Assembly (NCBI RefSeq): GCF_000472425.1
Contig: NZ_AXAI01000001.1
Location: 492,502-556,501 of the forward strand
DNA from: Bradyrhizobium sp. Tv2a-2
Lineage (GTDB): Bacteria; Pseudomonadota; Alphaproteobacteria; Rhizobiales; Xanthobacteraceae
Direction: 5' to 3'
DNA length: 64,000 nucleotides
Under the pieces are notes generated by a model. That model was not told the DNA's origin. It saw only the letters and a program-made list of their open reading frames with translations, and ran no database searches. Numbering within the stretch: position 1 is the first letter of the stretch; each line of letters starts with the position of its first letter. Below, piece by piece: positions 44,023-53,723 of this stretch. The position numbers and the translations under genes were made by a program.

Positions 44023-45411
44023 ATGAGCACCCTCGACACCGGCCTGACCTTGATCCGCAGCGCGGCGGGGCGTGTCTCCGCCGCCAATGAACGGCTCAGC
44101 GCGACGTTTCGAGGCTGGATGCCGACCGGGCTCTATGCCCGCGCGCTCCTGATCATGATCGTGCCGATGGTGGTGCTGCAGTCGGTGGTCGCCTTCGTGT
44201 TCATGGAGCGGCACTGGAACACGGTGACGCGGCATTTGTCGGCCGCCGTGGTGCAGGACATCGCGGCGCTGATCGACGTCTACAAGGGCTATCCGCAGGA
44301 CAAGGACCGCGCGCAGCTGCGCCGCATCGCCCAGCAAAGGCTCGGGCTCGTGGTTGATTTCCTGCCCGTCGGCGATATGCCGGCGCCCGGGCCAAAGCCG
44401 TTCTTCTCGCTGCTCGATCAATCGCTCTCGGCACAGATCGGCCGCCAGATCGGCCGTCCCTTCTGGATCGACACGGTCGGCAATTCCAACCTGGTCGAGA
44501 TCCGCATCCAGCTTAATGATGCCGTGATGCGGGTGTTCGCGCTGCGCAGCGCAGCCTATGCCTCGAACTCGGAAATCTTCCTGTTCTGGATGGTCGGGAC
44601 CTCCTCGATCCTCCTGATCGTCGCGGTGCTGTTCCTGCGCAACCAGATCAGGCCGATCCTGCGGCTGGCGGACGCCGCCGAAAGCTTCGGCAAGGGCCGC
44701 GAGGCGCCGAACTTTCGGCCGCGCGGCGCGCGCGAGGTACGGCGCGCGGCGCATGCATTTTTGGAGATGAAGGCGCGCATCGAGCGCACCATGGAGCAGC
44801 GCACCGCGATGCTCGCCGGCGTCTCGCATGACTTGCGCACCATCCTCACCCGCTTCAAGCTCGAGCTCGCGCTGCTCGGCGACAGCCCCGAAATCGACGC
44901 CATGCGTAAGGACGTCGACGAGATGTCGATGATGCTGGAGGATTACCTCGCGTTCGCGCGTGGCGATACCGGCGAGAACGCGCAGCCGACCGACATGGCG
45001 ATGGCGCTGGAGGACTTGCGCAGCGACGCCGAGCGTAACGGCCATTCCGCAACAGTTGCCTTCCACGGCCTGCCCGTGGTCACAGTGAAGCCAGCCTCAT
45101 TCAAGCGCTGTCTCGCCAACCTCGTCTCCAACGCGGCACGGCATGCCAACACCATCTCGATCACCGGCCATCGCGACCACCGCTATCTCAGCGTCACGAT
45201 CGACGATGACGGTCCCGGCATTCCCGCCAACATGCGCGAGGAAGTGTTCAAACCGTTCCTGCGGCTCGACGGCGCGCGCAACCAGGACGAAGGCGGCACC
45301 GGCCTCGGGCTCGCGATCGCCCGCGACATCGCCCGCTCGCACGGCGGAGACATCATGCTCGGCGACAGCCCGATGGGCGGCTTGCGCGCGACGGTCAGGG
45401 TGCCGGTGTAA
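44023..45411 (+). CDS. EnvZ-like sensor histidine kinase
   Basis: The 462-residue membrane kinase has transmembrane helices at about 40-60 and 186-206 flanking a periplasmic sensor region, then HAMP (about 206-258). The H-box is VSHDLRTILTR, with phospho-acceptor His269. The ATP-binding domain has NLVSNAARHA, DDDGPGIP and GTGLGLAIA. The H-box has Ile274 where Pro is usual (HDLRTPLTR). It is presumed to phosphorylate the response regulator encoded just upstream. The signal is unknown. A 104-bp repeat starts 3 bp after the stop. Confidence 0.95.
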   Translation: MSTLDTGLTLIRSAAGRVSAANERLSATFRGWMPTGLYARALLIMIVPMVVLQSVVAFVFMERHWNTVTRHLSAAVVQDIAALIDVYKGYPQDKDRAQLRRIAQQRLGLVVDFLPVGDMPAPGPKPFFSLLDQSLSAQIGRQIGRPFWIDTVGNSNLVEIRIQLNDAVMRVFALRSAAYASNSEIFLFWMVGTSSILLIVAVLFLRNQIRPILRLADAAESFGKGREAPNFRPRGAREVRRAAHAFLEMKARIERTMEQRTAMLAGVSHDLRTILTRFKLELALLGDSPEIDAMRKDVDEMSMMLEDYLAFARGDTGENAQPTDMAMALEDLRSDAERNGHSATVAFHGLPVVTVKPASFKRCLANLVSNAARHANTISITGHRDHRYLSVTIDDDGPGIPANMREEVFKPFLRLDGARNQDEGGTGLGLAIARDIARSHGGDIMLGDSPMGGLRATVRVPV

Positions 45412-45414
45412 AAG

Positions 45415-45520
45415 CCAAAGCATGATCCGGAAAAGTGTGTAGCGGTTTTCCGAAAAGATAATGCTCAAATCAAAGACCTAAAGCGCGATGACGATCCGAC
45501 CAAATCCCATCGCGCTTTAG
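45415..45520. repeat. 104-bp two-hairpin repeat, copy 2 (inverted)
   Basis: This copy reads in the opposite direction to those at 27496 and 61089: AAAGCATGATCCGGAAAAG...CTTTTCCGAAAAGATAATGCTC, then CTAAAGCGCGATG...CATCGCGCTTTAG. Both hairpins are preserved. It begins immediately behind the sensor-kinase stop. A fragment of another repeat style (CGCGGGGAGAGGGAGAGGGCG) follows near 45561. Confidence 0.85.
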
Positions 45521-45614
45521 GCGGGGCGCTCGTTCTCCATTGGCCTTCCTCCATTGCCCTTCGCGGGGAGAGGGAGAGGGCGCAGTGAGGTCGGAGAAGA
45601 GCCGCCGGACGACC

Positions 45615-46172
45615 TCAATTCGACTTCGGCAGCAGCCCCTTCAGCTTTTCCGCATCCTTGACGTTGAGCTTGAAACCGCCGGGCATCACGATGTCGCCGG
45701 GCTTCTGACCCGGCTTGCACTCGCCAAGCCACTTCGCCTCGATCTTGGTGGTGAGGTCGCGCAGATTGGTCGGCCCGACATTGGTGTGCGACACGGTGGT
45801 GACCGTATAGGCGGAATTGAAATCGCCGGTGACGTCGGAATGCGACGTCATCGTACCGCCTGCCATGCTGCAGGCGGCATCAACCGAGTACCCGGTCGCC
45901 GTCTTCTGAACGTCCTGCTTGGAGCAGATCTGCTTGGCCATCGGCGAGACCGTGTTGTTCATGTCCTTGTCGGTCGATGCGTCGGTGCAATGCTGCATCG
46001 TCAGGTTCGGCAGCCCCGAACCATCCTTCACGATCTTCATCTCCCAGAGGCCAGGCTTGCGAACCGGCAAATCCTCCGCACGCGCGCCCTCGACTGGCGC
46101 CAGTGCGCCAAGGGAAACGGCAAGAGAGACACCGAGGCCGGCAGCAAGGCAAACAATAACAGGCCGCGTCAT
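45615..46172 (-). CDS. DUF3617 family exported protein
   Basis: The 185-residue protein has a signal peptide (VIVCLAAGLGVSLAVSLGALA, cleavage near ARA-ED). The mature part starts DLPVRKPGLWEMKIV, the typical DUF3617 opening, with four cysteines (QHCTDAS, KQICSKQ, AACSMAG, GECKPG) that could form two disulfides. The family is periplasmic with unknown function. The ATG at 46172 follows GGGAGG. It is co-directional with, and just downstream of, another small exported-protein gene. Confidence 0.88.
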   Translation of the reverse strand: MTRPVIVCLAAGLGVSLAVSLGALAPVEGARAEDLPVRKPGLWEMKIVKDGSGLPNLTMQHCTDASTDKDMNNTVSPMAKQICSKQDVQKTATGYSVDAACSMAGGTMTSHSDVTGDFNSAYTVTTVSHTNVGPTNLRDLTTKIEAKWLGECKPGQKPGDIVMPGGFKLNVKDAEKLKGLLPKSN

Positions 46173-46209
46173 GAGGCCGCCTCCCAACGCTTTGATTCCG
46201 AGCGAAGGA

Positions 46210-46518
46210 TCAGTAGAGCGCTCTCACCACCGGCCGCGCCTTCACCACCATCTCGCGGGTGCCGTAGGGCACCCAGCGGCAGGAAAAGGAGATGTAGCCG
46301 CCATATTCCGCATCGACCGCGAGAAATTTCACGATCTTGCCATACTGGGCGCAATGGTCGACGGCGATCTGCCGCGCGTCGGCCTGGGTCGCGACCGAAT
46401 AGGCGATGATGCCACCGGTGTCGTTGCCTTTCACCGGAGGCACCCAATCGGCTTTCGCGGGCAGGCCGGCGAAACCTCCGCAAATCGCAACCAGGCTCGC
46501 GGCCACAATCCTTCGCAT
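46210..46518 (-). CDS. small exported protein
   Basis: The 102-residue protein has a signal peptide (IVAASLVAICGGFAGLPAKA) and a compact mature domain with two cysteines (VDHCAQYGK, ISFSCRWVP) and YGGYISFSCRWVPYGT. The fold is not recognised. The ATG at 46518 is used because it opens the signal peptide; the frame continues upstream. It lies 37 bp upstream of the DUF3617 gene and probably shares its transcript. Confidence 0.75.
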   Translation of the reverse strand: MRRIVAASLVAICGGFAGLPAKADWVPPVKGNDTGGIIAYSVATQADARQIAVDHCAQYGKIVKFLAVDAEYGGYISFSCRWVPYGTREMVVKARPVVRALY

Positions 46519-46689
46519 CACGTGACTCCCTTTTCGAAGCACGCATAATAAGGCCCCGGTCAAGGGCTGAAAAGCCGGGTTGCCGGGCCCGCAATCGAGT
46601 TGCTGCGGAGTGTTGCCCCGTTGCACTTGACCCGGTCCCGCCTTCGCGGCACGGTCTTTGTTCCACCATCAGCTTCGCCGGGACAGGCC

Positions 46690-47190
46690 ATGCGCGACTT
46701 CACCACCTCATTTCAACGCTTGGGATCCAAACGCTTGGGATCCAAGAGTCTGGCCGCCGCGACGGCGCTCGCCGCCTTCCTGGGCGTGCTCGCGTCGGCC
46801 CAATCGGCGCAGGCCGCCAACGGGCTCGAGTTGAATTTCTGGCTGTCCGGCCCGAAATATGACGGCCGGGTCGCTCCTTGCGAGAGAGCGCTCGGCACGA
46901 TCACAAACCAGTTCTGGGACAACGAGAGCACCTACTGGAATTCGAAGCTCCAGATCACGGGCTATAACAACATCCACGAGATCGCCTTCCGCCCCTGGCA
47001 GTCCGACAACATTCCGCGCCGCTATTGCACCGGCAAGGCAATGACCAGCGACGGTAAGATTCGCACCGTCAATTTCTCGATCATCGAGGACGGCGGGTTT
47101 GCTGGCTACGATCAGGGTGTCGAATGGTGTGTGACCGGCCTCGACCGCAACTGGGCCTACAATCCGGCCTGCCGCTCCGCCGGCCCGTAG
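46690..47190 (+). CDS. small exported protein of unknown function
   Basis: The 166-residue protein has a signal peptide preceded by a duplicated basic segment (RLGSKRLGSKS) produced by an exact 15-bp tandem duplication (46716-46745). The mature protein (ANGLELNFWLSGPKYDGRVAPC...) contains four cysteines, including GVEWCVTGLDRNWAYNPAC at the C-terminus, suggesting disulfides in the periplasm. I do not recognise the family. It is divergent from the exported-protein pair at 45615-46518. Confidence 0.75.
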   Translation: MRDFTTSFQRLGSKRLGSKSLAAATALAAFLGVLASAQSAQAANGLELNFWLSGPKYDGRVAPCERALGTITNQFWDNESTYWNSKLQITGYNNIHEIAFRPWQSDNIPRRYCTGKAMTSDGKIRTVNFSIIEDGGFAGYDQGVEWCVTGLDRNWAYNPACRSAGP

Positions 47191-47312
47191 CCGCCGAATC
47201 ACGCGCACCCGCGAATCAGGATCACAGGTTGCCGGCTTCCGCGCCGGCAATTTGTTCTTGAAATGTTCCAATCGCATGCTACGCTCCCACCGTTGGTAGG
47301 GAGGGTGTTGTA

Positions 47313-47993
47313 ATGTCGTTCTTTGTTCGGATCGGCCTTGTTCTGCTCGGCTGGATGGCCCTGACCGGGGGGCCCGCCGTGGCGCAGGATGGGCGACAGA
47401 ATACGCCGGGCGAGTTCGATTATTACGTGCTGTCGCTGTCGTGGTCGCCCTCTTTCTGCGAGCAGGCGGAGGAGCGAGGAAGCAGCGGTCGCTCACAGCA
47501 GGCCCAATGCGGCGGCCGTCCCTTCTCCTTCGTGGTGCACGGGCTATGGCCGCAATATGAGCACGGCTATCCCGAATATTGCCAGCGGCCCTCGCCGCGG
47601 CTTCAGCGCAACATCATGGTCTCGATGCTCGACCTGATGCCGGCGCCCGGGTTGATCTACAACGAGTGGGACAAGCACGGCACCTGTTCGGGCTTGGGCG
47701 AGCGCGCTTATTTCGAGACCATCCGCAAGGCGCGCGCCGCGGTGAAGATCCCGCCCGAATTCCTGCAATTGTCGGAAGAAAAGACCGTCGCGCCCTCCGA
47801 CATCGAGGACGCCTTCGTGAAGGCCAATCCCGGTCTTTCGACCGGCGCCATCGCAGTGACCTGCAATCGCACGCGGTTGTCGGAAGTACGGATCTGCCTT
47901 AGCAAGGACCTGCAGTTCCGCGATTGCGAGGAAATCGACAAAGGCGCCTGCCGCCGCGACCAGGTCACCATGCCGCCGGTGCGCGGCGGCTAA
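47313..47993 (+). CDS. RNase T2 family ribonuclease, exported
   Basis: The 226-residue secreted endoribonuclease has signal peptide LVLLGWMALTGGPAVAQ. Both conserved active-site blocks are present: CAS I FVVHGLWPQ (His about 75) and CAS II NEWDKHGTCSG (Glu and His about 118-124). Several cysteines suit disulfides. T2 enzymes cut single-stranded RNA through a 2',3'-cyclic phosphate and act in the periplasm, for instance in RNA scavenging. A half-copy of repeat family A follows (48005). Confidence 0.94.
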   Translation: MSFFVRIGLVLLGWMALTGGPAVAQDGRQNTPGEFDYYVLSLSWSPSFCEQAEERGSSGRSQQAQCGGRPFSFVVHGLWPQYEHGYPEYCQRPSPRLQRNIMVSMLDLMPAPGLIYNEWDKHGTCSGLGERAYFETIRKARAAVKIPPEFLQLSEEKTVAPSDIEDAFVKANPGLSTGAIAVTCNRTRLSEVRICLSKDLQFRDCEEIDKGACRRDQVTMPPVRGG

Positions 47994-48141
47994 CCGGAAG
48001 CACCGTCATTCCGGGCGCGCGCTCAGGCCCGCATTCGGAGTCTCGTGCCACCACATCGACATTTCGCCTCGCGCGCGCCTCGAAATGGAGGCCCGAACGA
48101 GACCGCGTTACTTTCGCCGCGCGATATCGTAACGCTGGCTT

Positions 48142-49002
48142 ATGAACTACCGCCACGCCTTTCACGCCGGCAATTTTGCCGATGTCATCAAGCACATCGT
48201 GCTAACGCGCATCCTCGTTTATTTGCACGAAAAGCCATCCGCCTTTCGTGTCATCGACACCCATGCCGGCGCAGGGCTCTACGACCTCACCTCGGAGGAA
48301 GCCCGGCGCGGCGGCGAGTGGCTCACCGGCATTACCCGCATCATCCAGGCCCGCTTCTCCGAAAACGCGCTGCCGCTGCTCAAGCCCTATCTCGACATCG
48401 TCAGGTCCTTCAATCCGCCGGGCGAGCTCAGGGCCTATCCCGGCTCGCCGCTGATCGCCCGCGCGCTGCTCCGCCCGCAGGACCGCCTCACTGCCTGCGA
48501 GGTCGCTGACGGCCCCCGCAAGGACCTGATCGACGCGCTGCGCCGGGATCCCCAGGCCAAGGTGGTCGACGTCGACGGCTGGGTCGCGTTGCCGGCCTTC
48601 GTGCCGCCCAACGAGCGGCGCGGCGTGATCCTGATCGACCCGCCCTTCGAGGCCAAAGACGAGTTCGATCGCCTCGCCGACCGTTTCGCCGCCGCCTTTG
48701 CCAAATGGCCGACCGGTATCTATGTGCTCTGGTATCCCGCCAAGAGCCGCCGCGCCACCGACGAGCTCGCCCAGCATGTTGCGGAGATCGCGGCCGCGGC
48801 GAAACCCGCCGGCAAGTGCATGCGCCTCGAGTTCAGCGTCGCCCCTCAGGCTGCGGATAGCGCGCTGGCATCGACCGGGCTCTTGATCGTCAACCCGCCC
48901 TTCCCGCTGCATGGTGAGCTGAAGACCATCCTCGCCGAACTCGACAAGCCGCTCGGACAGGGCGGCGTCGCCCGCTTCAGGCTCGAGGCGCCCAAAGCCT
49001 GA
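48142..49002 (+). CDS. rlmJ: 23S rRNA (adenine2030-N6)-methyltransferase RlmJ
   Basis: The 286-residue enzyme begins MNYRHAFHAGNFADVIKH, the exact RlmJ-type start. The SAM region is VIDTHAGAGLYDL and the catalytic motif is IDPPFE (about 170-175). RlmJ methylates A2030 of 23S rRNA; deletion has mild effects in other bacteria. The upstream 148 bp hold part of a family A repeat. It is a single-gene unit. Confidence 0.95.
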   Translation: MNYRHAFHAGNFADVIKHIVLTRILVYLHEKPSAFRVIDTHAGAGLYDLTSEEARRGGEWLTGITRIIQARFSENALPLLKPYLDIVRSFNPPGELRAYPGSPLIARALLRPQDRLTACEVADGPRKDLIDALRRDPQAKVVDVDGWVALPAFVPPNERRGVILIDPPFEAKDEFDRLADRFAAAFAKWPTGIYVLWYPAKSRRATDELAQHVAEIAAAAKPAGKCMRLEFSVAPQAADSALASTGLLIVNPPFPLHGELKTILAELDKPLGQGGVARFRLEAPKA

Positions 49003-49256
49003 CCGGACCGTGTGGAAAACCCGTAGTCAATTTACTGTGTTCCGTACTAGACTAACGACTTACGAGACTGGCTTTGCGTCCCGCTCCCGCGAATGGTTGC
49101 GGCGGAGTGATGAAGGCCAAAAAGAAGATCCAGGCGCTCCGGCTGAAATCGACCGGGTCGTTAAGGTGGCCAGCTTTCCGGGGAACGAAAATGTCCGGTC
49201 GGGCCGATACGCGTGACGCGTAGCGGTCGAAAGCAGTACGGGGGAGGAGTTACCCG

Positions 49257-49472
49257 ATGGCCATGACTGGTACGGTCAAGTTCTTCAATGGAGAACGGGG
49301 CTATGGCTTCATCAAGCCGGACGACGGCGGGCGCGATGTGTTCGTTCATATCACCGCGGTCGAACGTGCGGGGTTGAAGGATTTGACCGAAGGACAACGC
49401 GTCACTTTCGAAGTTGAACCGGACAAGAAGGGCAAGGGCCCGAAGGCGGTCAACCTGGTTATTCAATCATAG
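49257..49472 (+). CDS. cspA: cold-shock domain protein
   Basis: The 71-residue protein is a single cold-shock domain with the RNA-binding motifs KFFNGERGYGFI (RNP1-like) and DVFVHITAV (RNP2-like). It acts as an RNA chaperone that melts secondary structure. The ATG follows GGGGGAGGAG. The leader from about 49003 may contain regulatory structure, but none was obvious. A strong hairpin terminator lies about 110 bp after the stop. Confidence 0.95.
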   Translation: MAMTGTVKFFNGERGYGFIKPDDGGRDVFVHITAVERAGLKDLTEGQRVTFEVEPDKKGKGPKAVNLVIQS

Positions 49473-49584
49473 TGACTTTGATCTAGACGACGCGTTTTTT
49501 TCAGTAACGAACCGCAGCCCTTTCCGGGACCAGGTTCGAAGCAGGCTTTCGTTCAAAAAACGCCGCGGGAATTTCGCAAAAAAT

Positions 49585-49610
49585 TCCCGGCCGTGGAGTC
49601 ACGGCCGGGA
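49585..49610. terminator. strong hairpin terminator after cold-shock gene
   Basis: A perfect 11-bp stem TCCCGGCCGTG / CACGGCCGGGA with a four-base loop is followed by GTTTGCTGCTGCTCGTTTTTC on the plus strand and preceded by a run of A residues (CAAAAAAT), which is a T run on the minus strand. It can therefore terminate transcription from both the cold-shock gene and the convergent outer-membrane protein gene at 49721. Confidence 0.8.
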
Positions 49611-49720
49611 GTTTGCTGCTGCTCGTTTTTCTTCTTTGATCCTGTTTTGCAGGCGTGACTACCTCGAAGGACAAAAAGGCCATTTTGCGCGAACGCGGCC
49701 CTCCGAGGCTGGATCTTGCT

Positions 49721-50329
49721 TTAGAAGTGATAATTCACCCCGGCGCGGATGACGCCGAAGCTATAGCCGTTGGAGATGCCGGTGATCGCGAACTGGCTTT
49801 CCGACAGATCGACATAGAGATATTCGATCTTGGCGGTCCAGCTCTGCGCGAGACCGAATTCGGCGCCGGCACCCAAGGTCCAGCCGGCGCTGGTGTGCGA
49901 TTGCGAAAGGCCAAAGGTCTCGGCGCGCAATTCGCCGAAGGCGAGACCACCGGTGCCGTAGAACAGGATGTTGTTGAAGGCGTAGCCGACCCGGCCGCGC
50001 ACCGTGCCGAACCAGGGGTTGGAGAATTTCCAGGGCGCAAACGTGTCATTCGCGCCGGTCAGTTCGAGATCGCCTTCGACGCCGAACACCCAGGGGCCGC
50101 CGTTCTGGAAATTGTAGCCGCCCCCGATACCGCCGGAGATACCGGACGGCTTGGTCACATTGTTGGAGACCGTACCCCAGTCATAGCCGAGATTGCCGCC
50201 GAGATAGGGACCGGCCCAGCTGAAGGCGTTGAGGGGCTGGTTCACCGTAAGGGGCAGATTGGCGGCGCCAACCGATTGAGCCATGCCCGCCAGCGTCAGC
50301 GCGGCGGCGCCCGCAGCGAACCTTTTCAT
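49721..50329 (-). CDS. outer-membrane beta-barrel protein (Omp25/31-like)
   Basis: The 202-residue protein has a signal peptide (FAAGAAALTLAGMAQSVGAA) and a mature eight-strand-type barrel: FSWAGPYLGGNLGYDWG opening, IGGGYNFQNGGPWVFGVEGDLELTG, VRGRVGYAFNNILFYGTGGLAFGE, KIEYLYVDL, and the C-terminal RAGVNYHF ending in Phe for BAM recognition. This is the usual Omp25/31-type porin-like barrel of Rhizobiales. The ATG at 50329 starts the signal peptide; four extra upstream residues are possible. Confidence 0.92.
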   Translation of the reverse strand: MKRFAAGAAALTLAGMAQSVGAANLPLTVNQPLNAFSWAGPYLGGNLGYDWGTVSNNVTKPSGISGGIGGGYNFQNGGPWVFGVEGDLELTGANDTFAPWKFSNPWFGTVRGRVGYAFNNILFYGTGGLAFGELRAETFGLSQSHTSAGWTLGAGAEFGLAQSWTAKIEYLYVDLSESQFAITGISNGYSFGVIRAGVNYHF

Positions 50330-50610
50330 CGCACTCTCCAACGCAACACCCGCGACCAGAAGGTTCGAGAGTGCCCAACAAGGGCGCGCCCACGAACCGC
50401 ATGGTTACGAAACTCCAGTCCTTTTCGCGAAGATTTATCGAGACTTTGAAGTTAAAGGCTTGTTAAGCGCCGTTACCGGCCGATCGGCATTCTTAAAAAA
50501 ATATTACCGCCGCGGATCCGGCCGGCTGCGACACGCCCGACGGCCACGCTTTCCACTGGAAAGCGTCTCGGTAACTTCAAATCGGTGGCGTCAGCGCTTA
50601 AATTCGAGCC

Positions 50611-52722
50611 ATGACCACCCACAAAAGCGATCAAGCCAACACGCCCGGCCTGGACACGGCTGGGGGCCTGGACAGGGCGCGGCACGGTTCGGCCCCCGGT
50701 CTGGCGGCGGAGGCGCTGTCTCCTCCTGACATCGACCCCGAAACCTCCCCCGCCGAGGAGGACGACGAGGCACGGCTGCCGGAACTGTCCGAGGACAGCC
50801 TTGAGGCGGTCGCCGAGGGAACGCTGTCGGCCGGACATGCTGCGATCGAAAAGGCGGTGCGGCTCGCGCCGACCTCGCCCGGCGTCTACCGCATGCTCAA
50901 CGCCGCCAATGACGTGCTCTATGTCGGCAAGGCGAAAAACGTCCGCAAGCGCCTCTCCTCCTATGCGCGCGTGAACGCGCCGCTGCCGGCGCGCATCCTG
51001 CGCATGATCGCGGCGACCGTGTCGGTCGAAATCGTCTCGACCACCACCGAGACCGAGGCACTGCTGCTCGAGGCCAATCTGATCAAGCAGCTGCGCCCGC
51101 GCTTCAACGTGCAACTGCGCGACGACAAGTCGTTCCCCTATATCCTGATCACCGGCGATCACTGGGCACCGCAGATCCTCAAGCACCGCGGCGCACAAAG
51201 CCGGCCCGGCCGCTATTTCGGGCCGTTCGCCTCGGCCGGCGCCGTCAACCGCACCATCACGGCGCTGCAGCGCGCGTTCTTGATCCGCTCCTGCACCGAT
51301 TCCTTTTTCGAAAGCCGCACCCGCCCCTGCCTGCTCTACCAGATCAAGCGCTGCGCGGGTCCCTGCACCGGCGAGATCGACTTTCCCGGCTACAGCACGC
51401 TTGTGGGCGAGGCGACCGACTTCCTCTCCGGCCGCAGCCATCTGGTGAAGCAGGAGCTGGCTCAGCAGATGGAGCACGCCTCCAGCGAGCTGGAATTCGA
51501 GACTGCGGCGCTCTACCGCGACCGTCTCGCGGCGCTATCGGCGATTCAGTCGCAGCAGGGCATCAATCCGCGCACGGTGGAAGAAGCCGACGTGTTCGCC
51601 ATCCACCAGGAGGGCGGCTATTCCTGCGTGGAAGTCTTCTTCTTCCGCACCGGTCAAAACTGGGGCAACCGCGCCTATTTTCCGCGTGCGGAGAAGTCGT
51701 TCACGCCTGAGGAGGTGCTGTCCTCCTTCCTCGCGCAATTCTACGACGACAAGCCGCCGCCAAAACTCGTCCTGCTCTCACATGAGATCGAGGAATCCGC
51801 GCTGCTTGCGGATGCGCTCGCGGTCAAGGCCGGTCACAAAATCGAAGTCTCCGTGCCCAAGCGCGGCGAGAAGAAGGAGCTCGTCGCGCATGCGCTGACG
51901 AATGCGCGCGAGGCGCTGGGCCGCAAGCTCGCCGACACCTCGACGCAGGCGCGGCTGTTGCAGGGCCTCGCCACCACGTTGACGCTGCCGCACGCGCCGC
52001 GGCGGATCGAGGTCTACGACAACAGCCACATCCAGGGCACCAACGCGGTCGGCGCCATGATCGTGGCCGGTCACGACGGCTTCGTGAAAAACCAGTACCG
52101 CAAGTTCAACATCAAGTCGGAAGGGCTCACGCCCGGCGACGACTATGCGATGATGCGCGAGGTGCTGCAACGGCGCTTCAAGCGGCTGGTGGCGGCGGGC
52201 GAGGACGAGGCCACGAAGGCACAGGAGACCTCGAACGAAGCGGCCAGGGACGACGACGCCTTCCCGCAATGGCCGGACCTCGTTATCATCGACGGCGGCC
52301 GCGGCCAGCTCAATGCCGCCAAGGAGATCCTTGATGGTCTCGGCGTCAGCCAGGTCTCCCTGCTCGGGGTCGCCAAGGGCCCGGACCGCGATGCCGGCCG
52401 CGAGACCCTCTTCATGCCCGGCCGCGAGGCGATCAAGCTGGAGCCGCGTGATCCCGTGCTCTATTTCATCCAGCGGCTGCGCGACGAAGCACACCGCTTC
52501 GTGATCGGCTCGCACCGCAAGCTGCGCAAAAAGGACATCCGCGAGGCGGGCCTGCAGGAGATTCCCGGTATCGGGCCGTCACGCAAACGTGCCTTGCTGC
52601 TGCATTTCGGGACATTGAAGGAAATCGAGCGGGCCTCGATCGCGGATTTGGGCAAGGTTCCGGGCGTCAGCGCCGAAAGTGCAAGGAAGATTTTCGAGTT
52701 TTTTCACGCCCAGCCGGGCTAA
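50611..52722 (+). CDS. uvrC: excinuclease ABC subunit C
   Basis: The 703-residue nucleotide-excision-repair nuclease makes both incisions. A 75-residue acidic N-terminal extension precedes the GIY-YIG domain ([27 protein letters not shown], about 89-115). The UVR domain (about 285-320), the RNase H-like domain with [17 protein letters not shown] and [13 protein letters not shown], and the tandem HhH region ([20 protein letters not shown], about 648-667) follow. It is longer than the 610-residue E. coli protein because of the extension and a charged insert (about 528-550). It is followed 90 bp later by pgsA. Confidence 0.97.
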   Translation: MTTHKSDQANTPGLDTAGGLDRARHGSAPGLAAEALSPPDIDPETSPAEEDDEARLPELSEDSLEAVAEGTLSAGHAAIEKAVRLAPTSPGVYRMLNAANDVLYVGKAKNVRKRLSSYARVNAPLPARILRMIAATVSVEIVSTTTETEALLLEANLIKQLRPRFNVQLRDDKSFPYILITGDHWAPQILKHRGAQSRPGRYFGPFASAGAVNRTITALQRAFLIRSCTDSFFESRTRPCLLYQIKRCAGPCTGEIDFPGYSTLVGEATDFLSGRSHLVKQELAQQMEHASSELEFETAALYRDRLAALSAIQSQQGINPRTVEEADVFAIHQEGGYSCVEVFFFRTGQNWGNRAYFPRAEKSFTPEEVLSSFLAQFYDDKPPPKLVLLSHEIEESALLADALAVKAGHKIEVSVPKRGEKKELVAHALTNAREALGRKLADTSTQARLLQGLATTLTLPHAPRRIEVYDNSHIQGTNAVGAMIVAGHDGFVKNQYRKFNIKSEGLTPGDDYAMMREVLQRRFKRLVAAGEDEATKAQETSNEAARDDDAFPQWPDLVIIDGGRGQLNAAKEILDGLGVSQVSLLGVAKGPDRDAGRETLFMPGREAIKLEPRDPVLYFIQRLRDEAHRFVIGSHRKLRKKDIREAGLQEIPGIGPSRKRALLLHFGTLKEIERASIADLGKVPGVSAESARKIFEFFHAQPG

Positions 52723-52812
52723 AACAGGTGGATTTACACAGGCGTCGTCTGTCATCTGCGGTCATCTGAATGGCCGGTTGACCTTGGGGCCTGAGGGGTA
52801 TTGGTAGAACCG

Positions 52813-53430
52813 ATGAACATCGCAACGACACGAGGGGCAACCAAAAACTCATTGTCCCTCCCGAATATCCTGACCTATGGCCGCATCGCCGCAATACCGG
52901 TGGTGGTCGGCTGCATCTATGCGCAGTCAATCCTGGACGGTCCCCTGTGGTTGCGCTGGGTGTCGGTCGCCGTCTTCATCGCCGCAGGGGTGACCGACTA
53001 TCTCGACGGCTATTATGCGCGCATCTGGAACCAGTCATCGGCGTTCGGCCGCATGCTCGACCCGATCGCCGACAAGCTCCTGGTCGCCTCCTGCCTGCTG
53101 ATGCTGGCCGCCGACGGTATCATCCATGGCTGGGCGTTGTGGGCCGCGATCATCATTCTCTGCCGCGAGATCCTGGTGTCGGGCCTGCGCGAATATCTGG
53201 CCGCCTTGCGCGTCAGCGTGCCCGTGACGAAATTGGCGAAATGGAAGACCACCATGCAACTGGTGGCGATCGGCTTCCTGCTCGCGGGCGAGGCCGGCGA
53301 CATGGTGGTGCCCGTGGTGACGCAGATCGGCCTCTTGCTGCTGTGGACCTCCGCGCTCATCACCATCTACACCGGCTACGACTATTTCCGCGCCGGCATC
53401 CACCACCTCATCAAGGAGGATGAGGGATGA
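52813..53430 (+). CDS. pgsA: CDP-diacylglycerol--glycerol-3-phosphate 3-phosphatidyltransferase
   Basis: The 205-residue inner-membrane enzyme makes phosphatidylglycerol phosphate. The CDP-alcohol phosphotransferase signature is intact: DGYYAR...G...D...D (residues about 60-82, ending MLDPIADK). It has five or six transmembrane helices. I use the ATG at 52813; an in-frame TTG at 52801 would add four residues. The stop overlaps moaD by 4 bp, the uvrC-pgsA-moaD-moaE order being common in Rhizobiales. Confidence 0.95.
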   Translation: MNIATTRGATKNSLSLPNILTYGRIAAIPVVVGCIYAQSILDGPLWLRWVSVAVFIAAGVTDYLDGYYARIWNQSSAFGRMLDPIADKLLVASCLLMLAADGIIHGWALWAAIIILCREILVSGLREYLAALRVSVPVTKLAKWKTTMQLVAIGFLLAGEAGDMVVPVVTQIGLLLLWTSALITIYTGYDYFRAGIHHLIKEDEG

Positions 53431-53678
53431 AGGTGAAATATTTCGCCTGGGTGCGCGAGCGCATCGGCAAAGCGGAAGAGACGATCGAGCCGCCTGACAG
53501 CGTGCGCACCGTCGATGACCTGATCGGCTGGCTGACCAGCCAGGGCGAGGGCTACGCCTATGCCTTCGAGAAGCCAAAGGTGATCCGCGCCGCAATCGAC
53601 CAGGCCCATGTCAAGCAGGACGCGGTGATATCGGGTGCTCGCGAGATCGCCTTCTTTCCGCCGATGACCGGCGGCTAA
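53427..53678 (+). CDS. moaD: molybdopterin synthase small (sulfur-carrier) subunit
   Basis: The 83-residue ubiquitin-like protein ends in the required Gly-Gly (FFPPMTGG), which is thiocarboxylated to deliver sulfur for molybdopterin. It starts MKVKYFAWVRERIG at 53427, overlapping pgsA by 4 bp. It acts with MoaE, encoded 218 bp downstream beyond a palindromic repeat. The cofactor is needed by the CO dehydrogenase encoded in this window. Confidence 0.95.
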   Translation: MKVKYFAWVRERIGKAEETIEPPDSVRTVDDLIGWLTSQGEGYAYAFEKPKVIRAAIDQAHVKQDAVISGAREIAFFPPMTGG

Positions 53679-53723
53679 GCATCGGTAGCCTAACAGATGA
53701 AATGCTCGTGGCAGCGAAGGTCT

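Noticed and set aside
49010..49216. A 68-codon plus-strand frame between rlmJ and the cold-shock gene
   Set aside because: There is no start signal or domain. The region is better explained as the 5' leader and promoter of the cold-shock gene.
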